33,235 bases of DNA, from assembly GCA_017450215.1 (NCBI GenBank), contig JAFSVH010000061.1, positions 1 through 33,235 on the forward strand. The letters are read 5' to 3'. The stretch comes from Bacilli bacterium (GTDB lineage: Bacteria; Bacillota_I; Bacilli_A; ML615J-28; CAG-698). Position 1 is the first letter of the stretch; each line of letters begins with the position of its first letter. This document shows positions 7,635 through 16,949 of this stretch, piece after piece. Below the pieces are notes generated by a model. That model searched no databases. It was not told where the DNA came from and saw only the letters and a list, made by a program, of their open reading frames with translations. A program made the position numbers and the translations under genes.

Positions 7635-9302
7635 ATGAAAAAAATATATATAAGAATACTTAGTAGTGTTTTAGCTTTAGTGTTAGTTTTGTTTCTAACA
7701 AGTTGTGATATGTTTCCAAATATTGGTGATCAATTGACATGTGAACATGATTATCAATTAATATCTTCTACTGCAACTTGTGAAGAAGGTGGCATTTCAA
7801 CATATCAATGTAGTAAATGCGGTAGAATCATGAAAACTACAGTTGAAGGTGGAGTTCATAATTTTGTTGAAATTGGAAAAAAAGAACCAACATGTAAAGA
7901 AGATGGTGTACTTAATGAAGTATGTAATAATTGTGGCTTTGAAAGAAGAACAGTTCTTCCTAAATTACCTCATACATTTGGTGAATGGGAAACTACAATT
8001 GAAATGGATTCTGAACATGATGGTTTAAAGGTTAGAACTTGTAGTGTTTGTGGCTATGAAGAAAAAGAAGCAATTAAACGCCTACCTGATATGGATTTAA
8101 CTTATATTAATTTTGAAATTAATAAAGATGGTGAATATACAGCAAAAACATTTAATGAATTATGTGATATTTTTAATGCTGCTATTCTTTATGAACAAGA
8201 AACAATAGACGTTCAAATTGATTTTGAGGTTTCAGATTTTAACAAGATGTTTGAAGACTTATGTAATTCTAAGGATGTTCCTTTTGATTATCAAGTTGAA
8301 TCTAGCTATCGTACTGTGCTTTTCACAAAGACAATGGAAATGCACTTCACGTTCTATAATGAACCAAGTAAGCAAACACCACATACAAAGAAATATACTC
8401 AAAAAGCTAGCTTGAATTATAATCAAGCTGAAGGCACAAGAGCTGAAGATTTTGATGATTTTAAAATTAATTTATATAAAGAAACAATGAAAGTTAATTC
8501 AGGAGAACAATTAGTATATGCTCTTGAACATCGTGTTAAACCTCTTCCTAAAGAAGGAAGTAGAAGTGAAACTATTTATAATAAGATGAAGGAAGTGTTG
8601 AGACAAATCATCACTGATGACATGGATGATTTTGAAAAAGTAAAAGCAATTCATGACTGGATTATCATGAATGTAATTTATGATCAAGAACTTGCTGAAT
8701 TATTATATGATGATGCTAGTGATTTAAAGACATATGAAGGATTCTATCTTGAAGGTGTATTTAATGAAGGTTATGCTGTTTGTGAAGGCATTAGTAAAAC
8801 ATTATGTTGCTTAGCTAATATTGAAGGTATTCCTTGTGTTAGAGTTACTGGACATGAAACTAGAAACTTAAATGGTGTTGGTCATGCTTGGAATAAGATT
8901 TATATCAATGGTAATTGGTATATTATTGATGCTACAAGTGATGGCACAATCATTGGTGGTGAGCATGAGGTATTATCATATGCTTATTTCTTAATCACAG
9001 ATGAAGATATGTTAGAAAAATATACAGGTTCTGAATATAATGATTTAGAATGTACAAAGAGATATGATGTATTTGCTAATTCAAGCTGTGGACTTATTCA
9101 ATTATCAAGTAAGAGTAGAGTAGATACAATTGCAATTATTAATTATTTTGATGTTACTGCTGGTGCTAATACAACTCTTCAATTTGCCTTAGAATATGAA
9201 TATGAAGGTGAAGCAAGCAATGAATTGAAAGAAGCATTTAAAGCATCACTTAAGTCACATGCATATATTATTAATGGTAATATTGTAATGCTATTAAATT
9301 AA
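7635..9302 (+). CDS. Lipoprotein with Cys-rich repeats and a transglutaminase-like domain
   Basis: I start the gene at the ATG at 7635 rather than the one at 7623. The site AAAGGATGG at 7618-7626 overlaps the earlier ATG but is well spaced for the later one, as in the GH18 gene. The 555-residue product has a lipoprotein signal ending in FLTSC, then three repeats with C--CG pairs and HTFGEW-like strands, common in Firmicute surface proteins. A transglutaminase/protease core follows with the full triad: Cys383 (AVCEG), His417 (GHAWN) and Asp432 (IIDAT). It probably acts outside the cell as a peptidase or cross-linking enzyme; the substrate is unknown. Confidence 0.85.
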   Translation: MKKIYIRILSSVLALVLVLFLTSCDMFPNIGDQLTCEHDYQLISSTATCEEGGISTYQCSKCGRIMKTTVEGGVHNFVEIGKKEPTCKEDGVLNEVCNNCGFERRTVLPKLPHTFGEWETTIEMDSEHDGLKVRTCSVCGYEEKEAIKRLPDMDLTYINFEINKDGEYTAKTFNELCDIFNAAILYEQETIDVQIDFEVSDFNKMFEDLCNSKDVPFDYQVESSYRTVLFTKTMEMHFTFYNEPSKQTPHTKKYTQKASLNYNQAEGTRAEDFDDFKINLYKETMKVNSGEQLVYALEHRVKPLPKEGSRSETIYNKMKEVLRQIITDDMDDFEKVKAIHDWIIMNVIYDQELAELLYDDASDLKTYEGFYLEGVFNEGYAVCEGISKTLCCLANIEGIPCVRVTGHETRNLNGVGHAWNKIYINGNWYIIDATSDGTIIGGEHEVLSYAYFLITDEDMLEKYTGSEYNDLECTKRYDVFANSSCGLIQLSSKSRVDTIAIINYFDVTAGANTTLQFALEYEYEGEASNELKEAFKASLKSHAYIINGNIVMLLN

Positions 9303-9328
9303 AATAAATAAATATATAATAAAATAAT

Positions 9329-9376
9329 AAAGTATATATGATAATTAAATAGATTTAATTAGAATATATACTTTTT
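9329..9376 (+). terminator. Long hairpin terminator touching tRNA-Leu
   Basis: Bases 9329-9339 pair with 9364-9374, and 9342-9350 pair with 9353-9361. The two stems are separated by facing GA dinucleotides that could form tandem sheared G-A pairs. A five-T run (9372-9376) ends two bases before the mature tRNA-Leu. It should end transcription of the upstream lipoprotein gene. A TATACT at 9367-9372 inside its right arm might be the tRNA -10 box, but no good -35 is seen. Confidence 0.65.
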
Positions 9377-9378
9377 AT

Positions 9379-9460
9379 GAACCTATGGCGGAATTGGTAG
9401 ACGCGTTATCTTCAGACGGTAATGCAAAAATGCGTGTGAGTTCAAGTCTCACTAGGTTCA
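9379..9460 (+). tRNA. tRNA-Leu (anticodon CAG)
   Basis: The acceptor GAACCTA pairs perfectly with TAGGTTC (9453-9459), with A9460 as discriminator. The anticodon stem TTATC/GGTAA closes the loop TTCAGAC, giving anticodon CAG at 9413-9415 for the CTG codon. A long variable arm (GCA/TGC stem) is present as expected for class II leucine tRNAs, and the T arm is GTGAG/CTCAC. No CCA end is encoded, so a CCA-adding enzyme is required. Confidence 0.96.
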
Positions 9461-9502
9461 AGATATGAACTATAAATAAAATGATATAAGAGAGGACGTA
9501 AG

Positions 9503-10585
9503 ATGAATAAAGTATTATCATTTTTTAAAGATAATTTTGATGAAAGTATTCTTATTAGAAATATAAGAGTCTATGGTTGGAAATTTGAATATGACCATTT
9601 GTTAGTTTCTTCATTAACTAAATATTTATTTGAGGATTTAGATATAATTGAAAATATTGCACCAGAAACTAATACTAATAGAGATGGAAGAAAGAAAAAG
9701 AATTTCTATATTTGTGTTCATGACACTGGTGATACTGATTATGACCATACTGCAGGTTTTTGGAGTAATGTTGTGAAAGTACAAGACTGGGAACTAGGAA
9801 GATATGAAGCTAGTTTTCAATATGTAACAGGTGATGATGGAATTTATCATAATATTCCTGATGATGAAATTGGTTATCATGCAGGAGATAGTACATATTT
9901 CAGTTATGATTTAATTGATACTGGATTAAGTGGAGAAAATGAAAAACCTGTTGTTAGTATTAGTGATGATGGATATTATATGGTTGATGGTGTAAAGTCA
10001 CAATTACTTGCTCCACGTGCAAAGCTAACAAGAAAAGGTGAAGTTAAATATGATAGAATTGCTAGGACTGATGAAATTAATAGTCAAGGTGTATTAGTTA
10101 AGAATGTTAATGGTAAATATTATATTGGAGTTACATATTATAATAATGATTATGCTTTGATTGCTAATCGTGGTGGTAATAATAATTCAGTTGGTATTGA
10201 ATCTTGTATTAATGTTGGTAGTGATATTTATTTAATATGGCAAAGAACAGCCAAGCTTGTTGCAAAATTATTAGATGAAAATAATTTATGCTTTGATGAT
10301 GTTAAACAACATCATTATTTCAGTGGTAAGAATTGTCCTCAAACAATGAGAATGAATAATCTTTGGAATCATTTTATGGAGCTTGTGAAATTTGAATATC
10401 AAATCTTAAAATTTAAACAAGAAGGATATAAGATTAGTTTGAAAGTTAATGATCCTGATGTAAAAGAAAATGGAAGAATTGTGAAAAGAGAATTTGATTA
10501 TATTAATAAGAAAAAAGTTGCTTTTTCAATAATTACTGAATTTGAAGGAAAAATTGAATCATTAGAATTAGAAAAAGAGATTTAA
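9503..10585 (+). CDS. N-acetylmuramoyl-L-alanine amidase-like protein (amidase_2)
   Basis: The 360-residue protein carries the amidase_2/PGRP zinc-hydrolase pattern: ICVHDTG (His73), a middle strand FQYVTGDDGIYHNIPDDE, VGIESCIN, and KQHHYFSGKNCP (His270/His271, Lys276, Cys278). Such enzymes cut the bond between MurNAc and L-Ala in peptidoglycan. A region of about 80 residues is inserted between the second and third motifs, and a C-terminal domain of about 70 residues with no recognised fold follows. No signal peptide or membrane segment is visible. It may therefore leave the cell by lysis or an unusual route, as prophage endolysins do, or act on internal muropeptides. The ribosome binding site is GAGAGGA. 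Confidence 0.82.
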   Translation: MNKVLSFFKDNFDESILIRNIRVYGWKFEYDHLLVSSLTKYLFEDLDIIENIAPETNTNRDGRKKKNFYICVHDTGDTDYDHTAGFWSNVVKVQDWELGRYEASFQYVTGDDGIYHNIPDDEIGYHAGDSTYFSYDLIDTGLSGENEKPVVSISDDGYYMVDGVKSQLLAPRAKLTRKGEVKYDRIARTDEINSQGVLVKNVNGKYYIGVTYYNNDYALIANRGGNNNSVGIESCINVGSDIYLIWQRTAKLVAKLLDENNLCFDDVKQHHYFSGKNCPQTMRMNNLWNHFMELVKFEYQILKFKQEGYKISLKVNDPDVKENGRIVKREFDYINKKKVAFSIITEFEGKIESLELEKEI

Positions 10586-10619
10586 TAGTTAGTTAATACT
10601 AATTTATAAAGCAACTAAA

Positions 10620-10648
10620 TTGAATATTGTAATCTAGTTTGTTATAAT
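10620..10648 (+). promoter_or_regulatory. Promoter of copA-copZ
   Basis: TTGAAT (10620-10625) and TATAAT (10643-10648) are 17 bp apart, just ahead of the copA ribosome binding site (GAGG). I see no CopY box (TACAnnTGTA) and no obvious CsoR palindrome. Confidence 0.65.
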
Positions 10649-10666
10649 GAATTAGAGGTTATAATA

Positions 10667-12904
10667 ATGAAACAAAAATTTGATGTTATAGGCATGAGTT
10701 GTTCTGCTTGTGTTGCTAATGTTGATAAAGCAGTAAGGAAAGTAGATGGCGTTATAGAATGTAACGTTAATTTATTATCTAATTCAATGAATGTTACTTA
10801 TGATGAAAATAAAGTAAATGATGAAAAAATAATTAAGGCAGTTGTTGGTGCTGGTTATAAAGCAAAAATTAAAACTGATTTAAAGGTGAAAAATAAAATA
10901 GAATATAAATGGATGATTATTAGATTAATTGTTTCATTTGTATTCCTTATCCCACTTTTCTATTTATCAATGGGGGATATGTTTGGTTGGCCTATACCAG
11001 GATTTTTAACTGGACTAGATAATTGTGTTACCTATTTTATTGTCTTATTAATTCTTACTATTCCAATATTAATTATCAATGGTAAATTCTTTATAAAAGG
11101 ATATAAAGGTTTAATTAAATTGAGTCCTAATATGGATACACTTGTTGCTATTGGAAGTACTGCATCTTTTATTTATGCAACTATTTCATTTATTTTAGGT
11201 TGTGTATATGCTAAGAATGGTGATGCAAGAGCAAGTGAGTATTTACAAAATAAATATTTTGATTCATCTGCTATGATTTTAACGCTTGTTACTTTAGGTA
11301 AATTATTTGAAAGTAGAGCAAAAGGAAAGACTACAGCTTCAATTGATAAATTAGTTCAGCTAATTCCTGAGACAGCTACTGTTTTGATTAATGAAGAAGA
11401 AAAGATTATTAAAATAGAAAATGTACAAAATGGTGATTTAGTTGTTGTGAAAGCTGGAAGCAGAGTTCCTGTTGATGGTGTTATTATTCGAGGTGAAGCA
11501 AGTGTAGATACTTCATCGATGACAGGTGAAAGTATACCTGTTTATGTATCTAAAGATGATAAAGTAATTTCATCATCTCTAGTTATGAATGGTAATATTG
11601 TTATTAAAGCAAGTAGTGCTGGAACTGATTCATCAATGCAAAAATTGATTAATCTAGTTAGTGAAGCAGCTGATTCAAAAGCTCCGATATCAAGGATTGC
11701 TGATAGAGTTAGTAAGGTTTTTGTACCTATTGTAATGATGATATCAATAATTACATTTTTGATATGGTGGTTAATATTTAAAGATATTGCTAGTGCATTT
11801 AAATATGGAATATCAGTATTAGTTATTTCTTGCCCATGTGCTTTGGGTTTAGCAACACCAGTTGCTATTATGGTTTCAGTTGGCAAGGGTGCAAGTTTTG
11901 GTATTGTATCTAAATCAGCAGAAGCAATTGAAGTTGCTAGTTCAATTGATACAATAATACTTGATAAGACTGGTACAATTACTAAAGGTGAACCAGAAGT
12001 TGCATTAATTAAAACTTATAATGGAACCAACGAAAAAGAATTAATTGATATAGCATATTCATTAGAAAATGGAATGGTTCATCCATTGTCTAATGCTATC
12101 ACTAATTTTGCTATCAAGAAAAATGCTTCATGTTTAGAAGTTAGTGAATATGAATATCTTGGTGGTAAAGGTATTAAAGGCAGGATTAATAGTGATATTT
12201 ATTATGTTGGTAATTTAAAGTTTGCTTCTTCAGTTACTAATATAAGTGAAGAATTTAATAATGATATTAACAAATTAAGTGAAGAAGGACAAACACCATT
12301 AATATTTGTAAAGAATGATATCATTATTGGAGTTATAAGTGTAATTGATGAAATAAAAGAAAGTAGCATACAAGCAGTTAATGAATTTAAGAATTTAGGA
12401 ATTCATGTAATAATGGCTACAGGTGATAATAAAAGAACAGCAAATGCAATCGGTAGATGTGTTGGAATTGATGATGTAAGAGATTCAGTTTTACCTGATG
12501 ACAAAAAGAATATTGTTAATGAATATCAAAATTTAGGTAAGAAAGTGGCAATGATTGGTGATGGAATCAATGATTCACTTGCACTTGTTAACAGTGATTT
12601 AGGCATTGCTATTGGTGCTGGAAGTGATATTGCCATAGATTATGCTGATATTATCTTGATGAGATCTGATTTGCTTGATGCAGTTAATGCAATAAGACTA
12701 GCAAGAAGAACATTGAAAATTATTAAGATAAATTTATTCTGGGCATTTTTCTATAATGTAATTTGTATCCCAATTGCTTGTGGTGCTTTATCAAGTTTGG
12801 GAATCACTTTAAATCCAATGATTGCTTCACTTGCAATGTCTTGTTCAAGTGTTTTTGTAGTATTAACTGCTCTTACAATTAATAGATTTAAAGTAATAAA
12901 ATAA
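10667..12904 (+). CDS. copA: Copper-exporting P1B-type ATPase
   Basis: The 745-residue ATPase has one N-terminal heavy-metal-binding domain (GMSCSAC, Cys12 and Cys15), eight expected membrane helices, the ion-channel motif CPC (Cys389-Pro-Cys391), the phosphorylation site DKTGT (Asp433), the HP motif (His472-Pro473) and the hinge motif GDGIND (631-636). These identify a P1B-1 Cu(I) pump that exports copper across the membrane using ATP. The CopZ chaperone gene follows 42 bases downstream, as in many Firmicute cop operons. No CopY or CsoR regulator gene is in the window. Confidence 0.94.
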   Translation: MKQKFDVIGMSCSACVANVDKAVRKVDGVIECNVNLLSNSMNVTYDENKVNDEKIIKAVVGAGYKAKIKTDLKVKNKIEYKWMIIRLIVSFVFLIPLFYLSMGDMFGWPIPGFLTGLDNCVTYFIVLLILTIPILIINGKFFIKGYKGLIKLSPNMDTLVAIGSTASFIYATISFILGCVYAKNGDARASEYLQNKYFDSSAMILTLVTLGKLFESRAKGKTTASIDKLVQLIPETATVLINEEEKIIKIENVQNGDLVVVKAGSRVPVDGVIIRGEASVDTSSMTGESIPVYVSKDDKVISSSLVMNGNIVIKASSAGTDSSMQKLINLVSEAADSKAPISRIADRVSKVFVPIVMMISIITFLIWWLIFKDIASAFKYGISVLVISCPCALGLATPVAIMVSVGKGASFGIVSKSAEAIEVASSIDTIILDKTGTITKGEPEVALIKTYNGTNEKELIDIAYSLENGMVHPLSNAITNFAIKKNASCLEVSEYEYLGGKGIKGRINSDIYYVGNLKFASSVTNISEEFNNDINKLSEEGQTPLIFVKNDIIIGVISVIDEIKESSIQAVNEFKNLGIHVIMATGDNKRTANAIGRCVGIDDVRDSVLPDDKKNIVNEYQNLGKKVAMIGDGINDSLALVNSDLGIAIGAGSDIAIDYADIILMRSDLLDAVNAIRLARRTLKIIKINLFWAFFYNVICIPIACGALSSLGITLNPMIASLAMSCSSVFVVLTALTINRFKVIK

Positions 12905-12946
12905 AGATAATTAAAAAAATAGATAAAAGAAGATGAGGAGGGACTT

Positions 12947-13150
12947 ATGAAGACAGTAGTTAAAGTTGATCAAATGAATTGTGAACATTGTGCAGCAAGA
13001 GTAAAAGATGCTATCCTAGAACTTGACAATGTAAAGCGTGTTAAAGTCAATTTAGAAACTAAAGAAGTAAAGATTGTTTATAAAGACGAACTAGATCTTG
13101 ATCGCGTTAAACAACTTGTTACTGATGCAGGATATGTTTTCCTAGGATAA
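12947..13150 (+). CDS. copZ: Copper chaperone CopZ
   Basis: The 67-residue protein is a single ferredoxin-like heavy-metal-associated domain with the metal site MNCEHC (Cys12, Cys15). This matches CopZ chaperones that hand Cu(I) to the N-terminal domain of CopA. A strong site GGAGGG precedes the ATG, and the gene sits directly behind copA in the same direction. A large hairpin follows, closing the operon. Confidence 0.92.
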   Translation: MKTVVKVDQMNCEHCAARVKDAILELDNVKRVKVNLETKEVKIVYKDELDLDRVKQLVTDAGYVFLG

Positions 13151-13192
13151 TTTCGTTTAGTAATTTCTATAATTTTATATGTGAAAAGTGAT

Positions 13193-13263
13193 AATAGTCA
13201 ATTTTTTCTAAGGTTTAATCTAATTCGTAGATTAGAGATATTAGACAAAATTGACTATTTTGT
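13193..13263 (+). terminator. Large branched hairpin after copZ
   Basis: Bases 13193-13205 pair perfectly with 13247-13259 (13 bp). Inside are a TCTAA/TTAGA stem and a TAATCTA/TAGATTA hairpin, and a T-rich stretch follows. It can terminate the cop operon. The right arm also holds the likely -35 box of the next gene, so the same DNA serves two roles. Confidence 0.65.
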
Positions 13264-13310
13264 TTATTATGCTATAATTGAATTGTATTAAATCTAGTAA
13301 AAATCTAGTA
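13251..13310 (+). promoter_or_regulatory. Promoter of the DegV gene with tandem 9-bp repeats
   Basis: TTGACT (13251-13256) and TATAAT (13273-13278) are 16 bp apart. Downstream, AATCTAGTA occurs twice (13291-13299 and 13302-13310) with an 11-bp period, about one helical turn, which is how a small operator might look. Confidence 0.55.
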
Positions 13311-13344
13311 TGATTTTTATTTTGATTTTAAAGGGAGGTTAATA

Positions 13345-14214
13345 ATGTTAGTTTTATTTACAGATACAGATACTGATGTAACACCAGTAGAAGCTAGTGA
13401 ATTTGGTTATCATTTAATTTCAATGCCATATTCAATCGGTGAAAAGATTACTTATCCTTATGTTGATTTTCAAGAATTTGATGATCATGAATTCTATCAA
13501 ACATTAAGAAATGGTATTTTACCTACAACATCTGCATTAAATCCAATTGATTATAAGAATTATTTTGAACCATTTTTAAAGAATGGTGATGATATTTTAT
13601 ATGTACATTTTTCAAAAGCAATGAGTGGAACATTTAATTCTCTTAATTTAGCATTGAAGGAATTAAAAGAATTATATCCAGATCGTAATGTTTATTTAAT
13701 TGATACAAAAGGTATTACATTAGGTAGTTACACTATTGTTTTAGAAATTGGTAAATTAGTTAAGAATGGTGCTACTATAGAAGAAGTTATGGCGTGGAGT
13801 GAAAAAGAAATAGATAAATATGCTGTATATTTCTTTGCTGATGATTTGAAGTTCTTTAGAAAGAGCGGTCGTGTTTCTGGTTTAGCTGCTGTTATGGGTG
13901 GTCTTATTGGTATAAAGCCAATTATCAATATGAATTCAGATGGCATTATGGGAAGCATTGGAAAAGAAAGAGGAAGAACTAATGCTATCAGTAGATTAGT
14001 TAGTTATGTTAAAGAATTAGGGGATGATGTAACTAATCATCCAATTGTAATTGGACATTGTGATAATATGGAATTAGTAAATGAATTAGTAAAAGAATTA
14101 AAAGCTGTTTATGGAGAAGATTTAAAATACAGTGTTCATCCAGTTAATCCAACTGCAGGAAGTCACTGTGGACCTGATACTGTAGGTATTAGTTTCCATG
14201 CTATCCACAGATAA
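13345..14214 (+). CDS. DegV-family fatty-acid-binding protein (FakB-like)
   Basis: The 289-residue protein is a DegV/FakB-type protein. Such proteins bind a fatty acid and present it to the kinase FakA for phosphorylation, feeding phospholipid synthesis. Family signatures are present: the ligand motif TTSALNP near residue 55, the SGTFNS loop near 93, FFRKSGRVSG in the middle, and AGSHCGPDTVGISF near the C-terminus, where canonical members have a similar H-GPG stretch. A strong AAAGGGAGG site supports the start. No fakA gene is nearby. Degradation-related names for the family are historical. Confidence 0.88.
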   Translation: MLVLFTDTDTDVTPVEASEFGYHLISMPYSIGEKITYPYVDFQEFDDHEFYQTLRNGILPTTSALNPIDYKNYFEPFLKNGDDILYVHFSKAMSGTFNSLNLALKELKELYPDRNVYLIDTKGITLGSYTIVLEIGKLVKNGATIEEVMAWSEKEIDKYAVYFFADDLKFFRKSGRVSGLAAVMGGLIGIKPIINMNSDGIMGSIGKERGRTNAISRLVSYVKELGDDVTNHPIVIGHCDNMELVNELVKELKAVYGEDLKYSVHPVNPTAGSHCGPDTVGISFHAIHR

Positions 14215-14259
14215 TAAATGGATGTTAAAACATTATTTTAAAACTTTATTAAGAACTAA

Positions 14260-15390
14260 ATGATTGAAGTTAGGGAAGTAAAAACAAGAAAAGAAATTAA
14301 AGAATTTGTGAATCTTCCTCTTGATTTATATTATAAAAACAAATATTTTGTTCCTTGCTTATATAGTGATGAAATGAAATTATTTAAGAAAAATCCAGTT
14401 TATGCTTCATGTGCTGATACTATTTTTTATAATGCTTATGATGATGGTAAAATAGTAGGACGTATTCAAGGTATAATACAAAGGGATGCAAATAAGAAAT
14501 GGAATAGAAAAAGAGTTAGATTTACAAGATTTGATTCAATCAATGACCAAGAAGTAGCCAATCTTTTATTTGATAAAGTAAATGATTGGGCAAAAGAAAA
14601 AGGAATGACAGAAATTGTCGGTCCACTTGGCTTCTCTGATTTAGATAGAGAAGGTTTATTGATTGAAGGCTTTAATTACCTTTCCACATTTGAAGAACAA
14701 TATAATTATCCATATTATCAAAAATTGATTGAAAATTATGGCTTTGAAAAAGAAGTTGATTGGGTTGAAGAAGAATTAAGATATCCATATGATAGAGAAG
14801 ATGAAGTAGAAAAATTAAAAGATTTAAGCGAAAGAGTTTTTTCTCGATATAATTTACATTTAGGTAAATTTAAATCAATTAATCAATTCTTAAAGAAACA
14901 TCATGAAGAATTATTTAATTTGATTGAGGAATGCTATAGTGATTTATATGGTACTACACCAATCACTAATGAGATGAGAGATTCATTAATTGCAGGTTTT
15001 AAGTTTTTAGTTAAACCTAGAGATTTAATTACTATCTTTAATGAAAAAGAAGAATTGATTGCTTTTGGTTTTGGTTTTGCTTCTATTGCAAAGGCAATTC
15101 AAAAATCATATGGTCGCCTTACTCCTTTTGCTATTATTCGTATATTAAAATCAATAAGAAATCCTAAAATAATAGAGCTTGCCTTAATTGGTGTTAAAAA
15201 GGAATATATGAATAAAGGTGTTCCAGCTCTAATTGTTTATGAAATGATGATGTATCTAAAGAGAGTTGGTTGTGAACATTTAGAGACAAATTTGAATTTA
15301 GAAGATAATTCAAATATTCTTAATTTGTTTAGTCGCTTTGATCGCCAGTTTCATAAGCGTAGAAGAAGCTTTTTAAAAGAGATTAAATAA
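14260..15390 (+). CDS. GNAT-like acyltransferase, YghO-type
   Basis: The 376-residue protein resembles a family of about 370 residues with GNAT-like folds, of which E. coli YghO is a member. It shows the strand pattern DGKIVGRIQGII near residue 65, the conserved block IVGPLGFSDLDREGLLIEGF near 120-140, and a C-terminal acyltransferase-like part with KKEYMNKGVPALIVYE near 312. The biochemical role of this family is not established. There is no clear ribosome binding site before the ATG, which follows the DegV gene by 45 bases, so translation may depend on coupling or be weak. A terminator follows. Confidence 0.72.
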   Translation: MIEVREVKTRKEIKEFVNLPLDLYYKNKYFVPCLYSDEMKLFKKNPVYASCADTIFYNAYDDGKIVGRIQGIIQRDANKKWNRKRVRFTRFDSINDQEVANLLFDKVNDWAKEKGMTEIVGPLGFSDLDREGLLIEGFNYLSTFEEQYNYPYYQKLIENYGFEKEVDWVEEELRYPYDREDEVEKLKDLSERVFSRYNLHLGKFKSINQFLKKHHEELFNLIEECYSDLYGTTPITNEMRDSLIAGFKFLVKPRDLITIFNEKEELIAFGFGFASIAKAIQKSYGRLTPFAIIRILKSIRNPKIIELALIGVKKEYMNKGVPALIVYEMMMYLKRVGCEHLETNLNLEDNSNILNLFSRFDRQFHKRRRSFLKEIK

Positions 15391-15397
15391 TGAAAGT

Positions 15398-15430
15398 ATG
15401 TCAAGTTTTACTTGGCATCTTTTATTTTTT
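15398..15430 (+). terminator. Rho-independent terminator
   Basis: ATGTCAAG (15398-15405) pairs with CTTGGCAT (15411-15418) with one G-U pair, followed by T-rich sequence. It ends the unit 13345-15390. Confidence 0.7.
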
Positions 15431-15501
15431 GTGAAAATATGGTAAAATCTTTTTGTAAGTGATGATAAGAATAATTATCATTTTGTAGAGGAGAAAAAAA
15501 T

Positions 15502-16908
15502 ATGGAAAAAAAGAAAAAAACAACAAAAAGTGTAAATGATATTGCACTAGAAAAAGATGAGCTTATTTTATTAACTATTAAAAGATTAGGTATTAATGGT
15601 GAAGGAATAGGCTTTTATAAACGTAAGACAGTTTTTGTTCCTAATGCTCTTCCTGGAGAGATTGTGGAAGTGAAGATTGTGGAAGTGAATGATAAATATG
15701 TTAGTGGAGAAATCACTAAATTTAAAAAGAAAAGTGAAGATAGATGTAAACCACTTTGCCCATATTTTGAAAAATGCGGTGGTTGTCAGCTTCAACATTT
15801 AACATATGAAGCACAACTTAAAGAGAAAAAGAATTTAGTAGAAGAAGCATTTAGTAGATATTATGATGGAGATATTAAAAAATTAGAATTTAGAGATACA
15901 ATTGGAATGAGTGTTGATGGCAAGGTATCACCTTGGAGTTATCGTAATAAATCATCTCTACCAACAAGACATGATGGGGAGAAGGTCATTTGTGGAATGT
16001 ATGCAATTAATTCTAATATGCTTGTATATATTACTGATTGCTTAATTGAAAATGAAAAAATAAATGAAACAAGAAAAGAAATATTAGATTTATTTACTAA
16101 AGAAAATATTGATGTCTATAATCCTAAAACACATCAAGGTTCACTTAGATATTTAATTATTAGGGCATTTCCAAACCAAGATGATGTCCAGGTTACTTGT
16201 GTTCTTACAAAAATGGATAATAAAATTATCAAAATATTAAAGAATATAAAAGCTAAAAGTGTTAACTATACAATTAATTCTGATATAAAGGCTGTTGAAA
16301 TAATAAATAGTGAAGTCATTAATGTGAAAGGTGAGAAGGAAATTAATGGAAAACTTGGAGATCTTACTTTCAAGATTTCACCTGAAGCATTCTTCCAATT
16401 AAATACTTTACAAACAGTTAAACTTTATAATGAAATTAAAAAAGCTTGCGCTTTAACAAAAACAGAAAATGTGCTTGATTTATATTGTGGAATTGGAAGC
16501 ATAGGAATGTTTTTAGCAAGTGATGCTAAAGAAGTAAGAGGAATTGATGTTAATAAGAGTGGAATAGAAAATGCTAATAGTTTTGCAAGAATTAATAATG
16601 TTAAAAATGCAAAATTTTATTCTGGCAATATTCTTCCTCACTTGAATCAATTTAATGAAGAAGGATTTAGAGCTGATTGTGTAGTTGTGGATCCACCAAG
16701 AAGTGGAATGGAACTTAATGTATTGAATTATATTAAGAAAATGAAATATAAAAAAATAGTATATGTTTCTTGTAATCCTGCAACACTTGCTAAGAATGTT
16801 AATCATTTACAAAGTCATTATAAGATTGAATATATTCAACCAATTGATATGTTCCCTCAAACTTCAAATGTTGAAAGTATAGCTACTCTTACTTTAAATA
16901 AACAATAA
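15502..16908 (+). CDS. rlmD: 23S rRNA uracil-C5 methyltransferase (RlmD/RlmCD type)
   Basis: The 468-residue enzyme has a TRAM domain (about 20-78), an iron-sulfur cluster motif (Cys86, Cys92, Cys95 in CPYFEKCGGC), the SAM-binding motif DLYCGIGS (from Asp326), DPPRSG (397-402), the nucleophile motif SCNPATL (Cys424) and the general base in NVES (Glu458). It methylates C5 of uracil in 23S rRNA; which sites (U747, U1939 or both) cannot be told. The usual His just before the catalytic Val-Glu is Asn here (SNVES). GGAG precedes the ATG. A 7-bp inverted repeat (15462-15468 with 15475-15481) lies in the leader. Confidence 0.93.
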   Translation: MEKKKKTTKSVNDIALEKDELILLTIKRLGINGEGIGFYKRKTVFVPNALPGEIVEVKIVEVNDKYVSGEITKFKKKSEDRCKPLCPYFEKCGGCQLQHLTYEAQLKEKKNLVEEAFSRYYDGDIKKLEFRDTIGMSVDGKVSPWSYRNKSSLPTRHDGEKVICGMYAINSNMLVYITDCLIENEKINETRKEILDLFTKENIDVYNPKTHQGSLRYLIIRAFPNQDDVQVTCVLTKMDNKIIKILKNIKAKSVNYTINSDIKAVEIINSEVINVKGEKEINGKLGDLTFKISPEAFFQLNTLQTVKLYNEIKKACALTKTENVLDLYCGIGSIGMFLASDAKEVRGIDVNKSGIENANSFARINNVKNAKFYSGNILPHLNQFNEEGFRADCVVVDPPRSGMELNVLNYIKKMKYKKIVYVSCNPATLAKNVNHLQSHYKIEYIQPIDMFPQTSNVESIATLTLNKQ

Positions 16909-16949
16909 CAACTTTTTTATCAAATAGAAAGTTTGAAAGGAGATAAAAC

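Noticed and set aside
10590..10666. CopY or CsoR operator before copA
   Set aside because: No TACAnnTGTA box and no GC-centred palindrome is present.
15462..15481. Fur-type operator before rlmD
   Set aside because: ATGATAA and TTATCAT are inverted, but the spacing (six bases) does not fit the 7-1-7 Fur box, and the target gene is not a typical Fur target.
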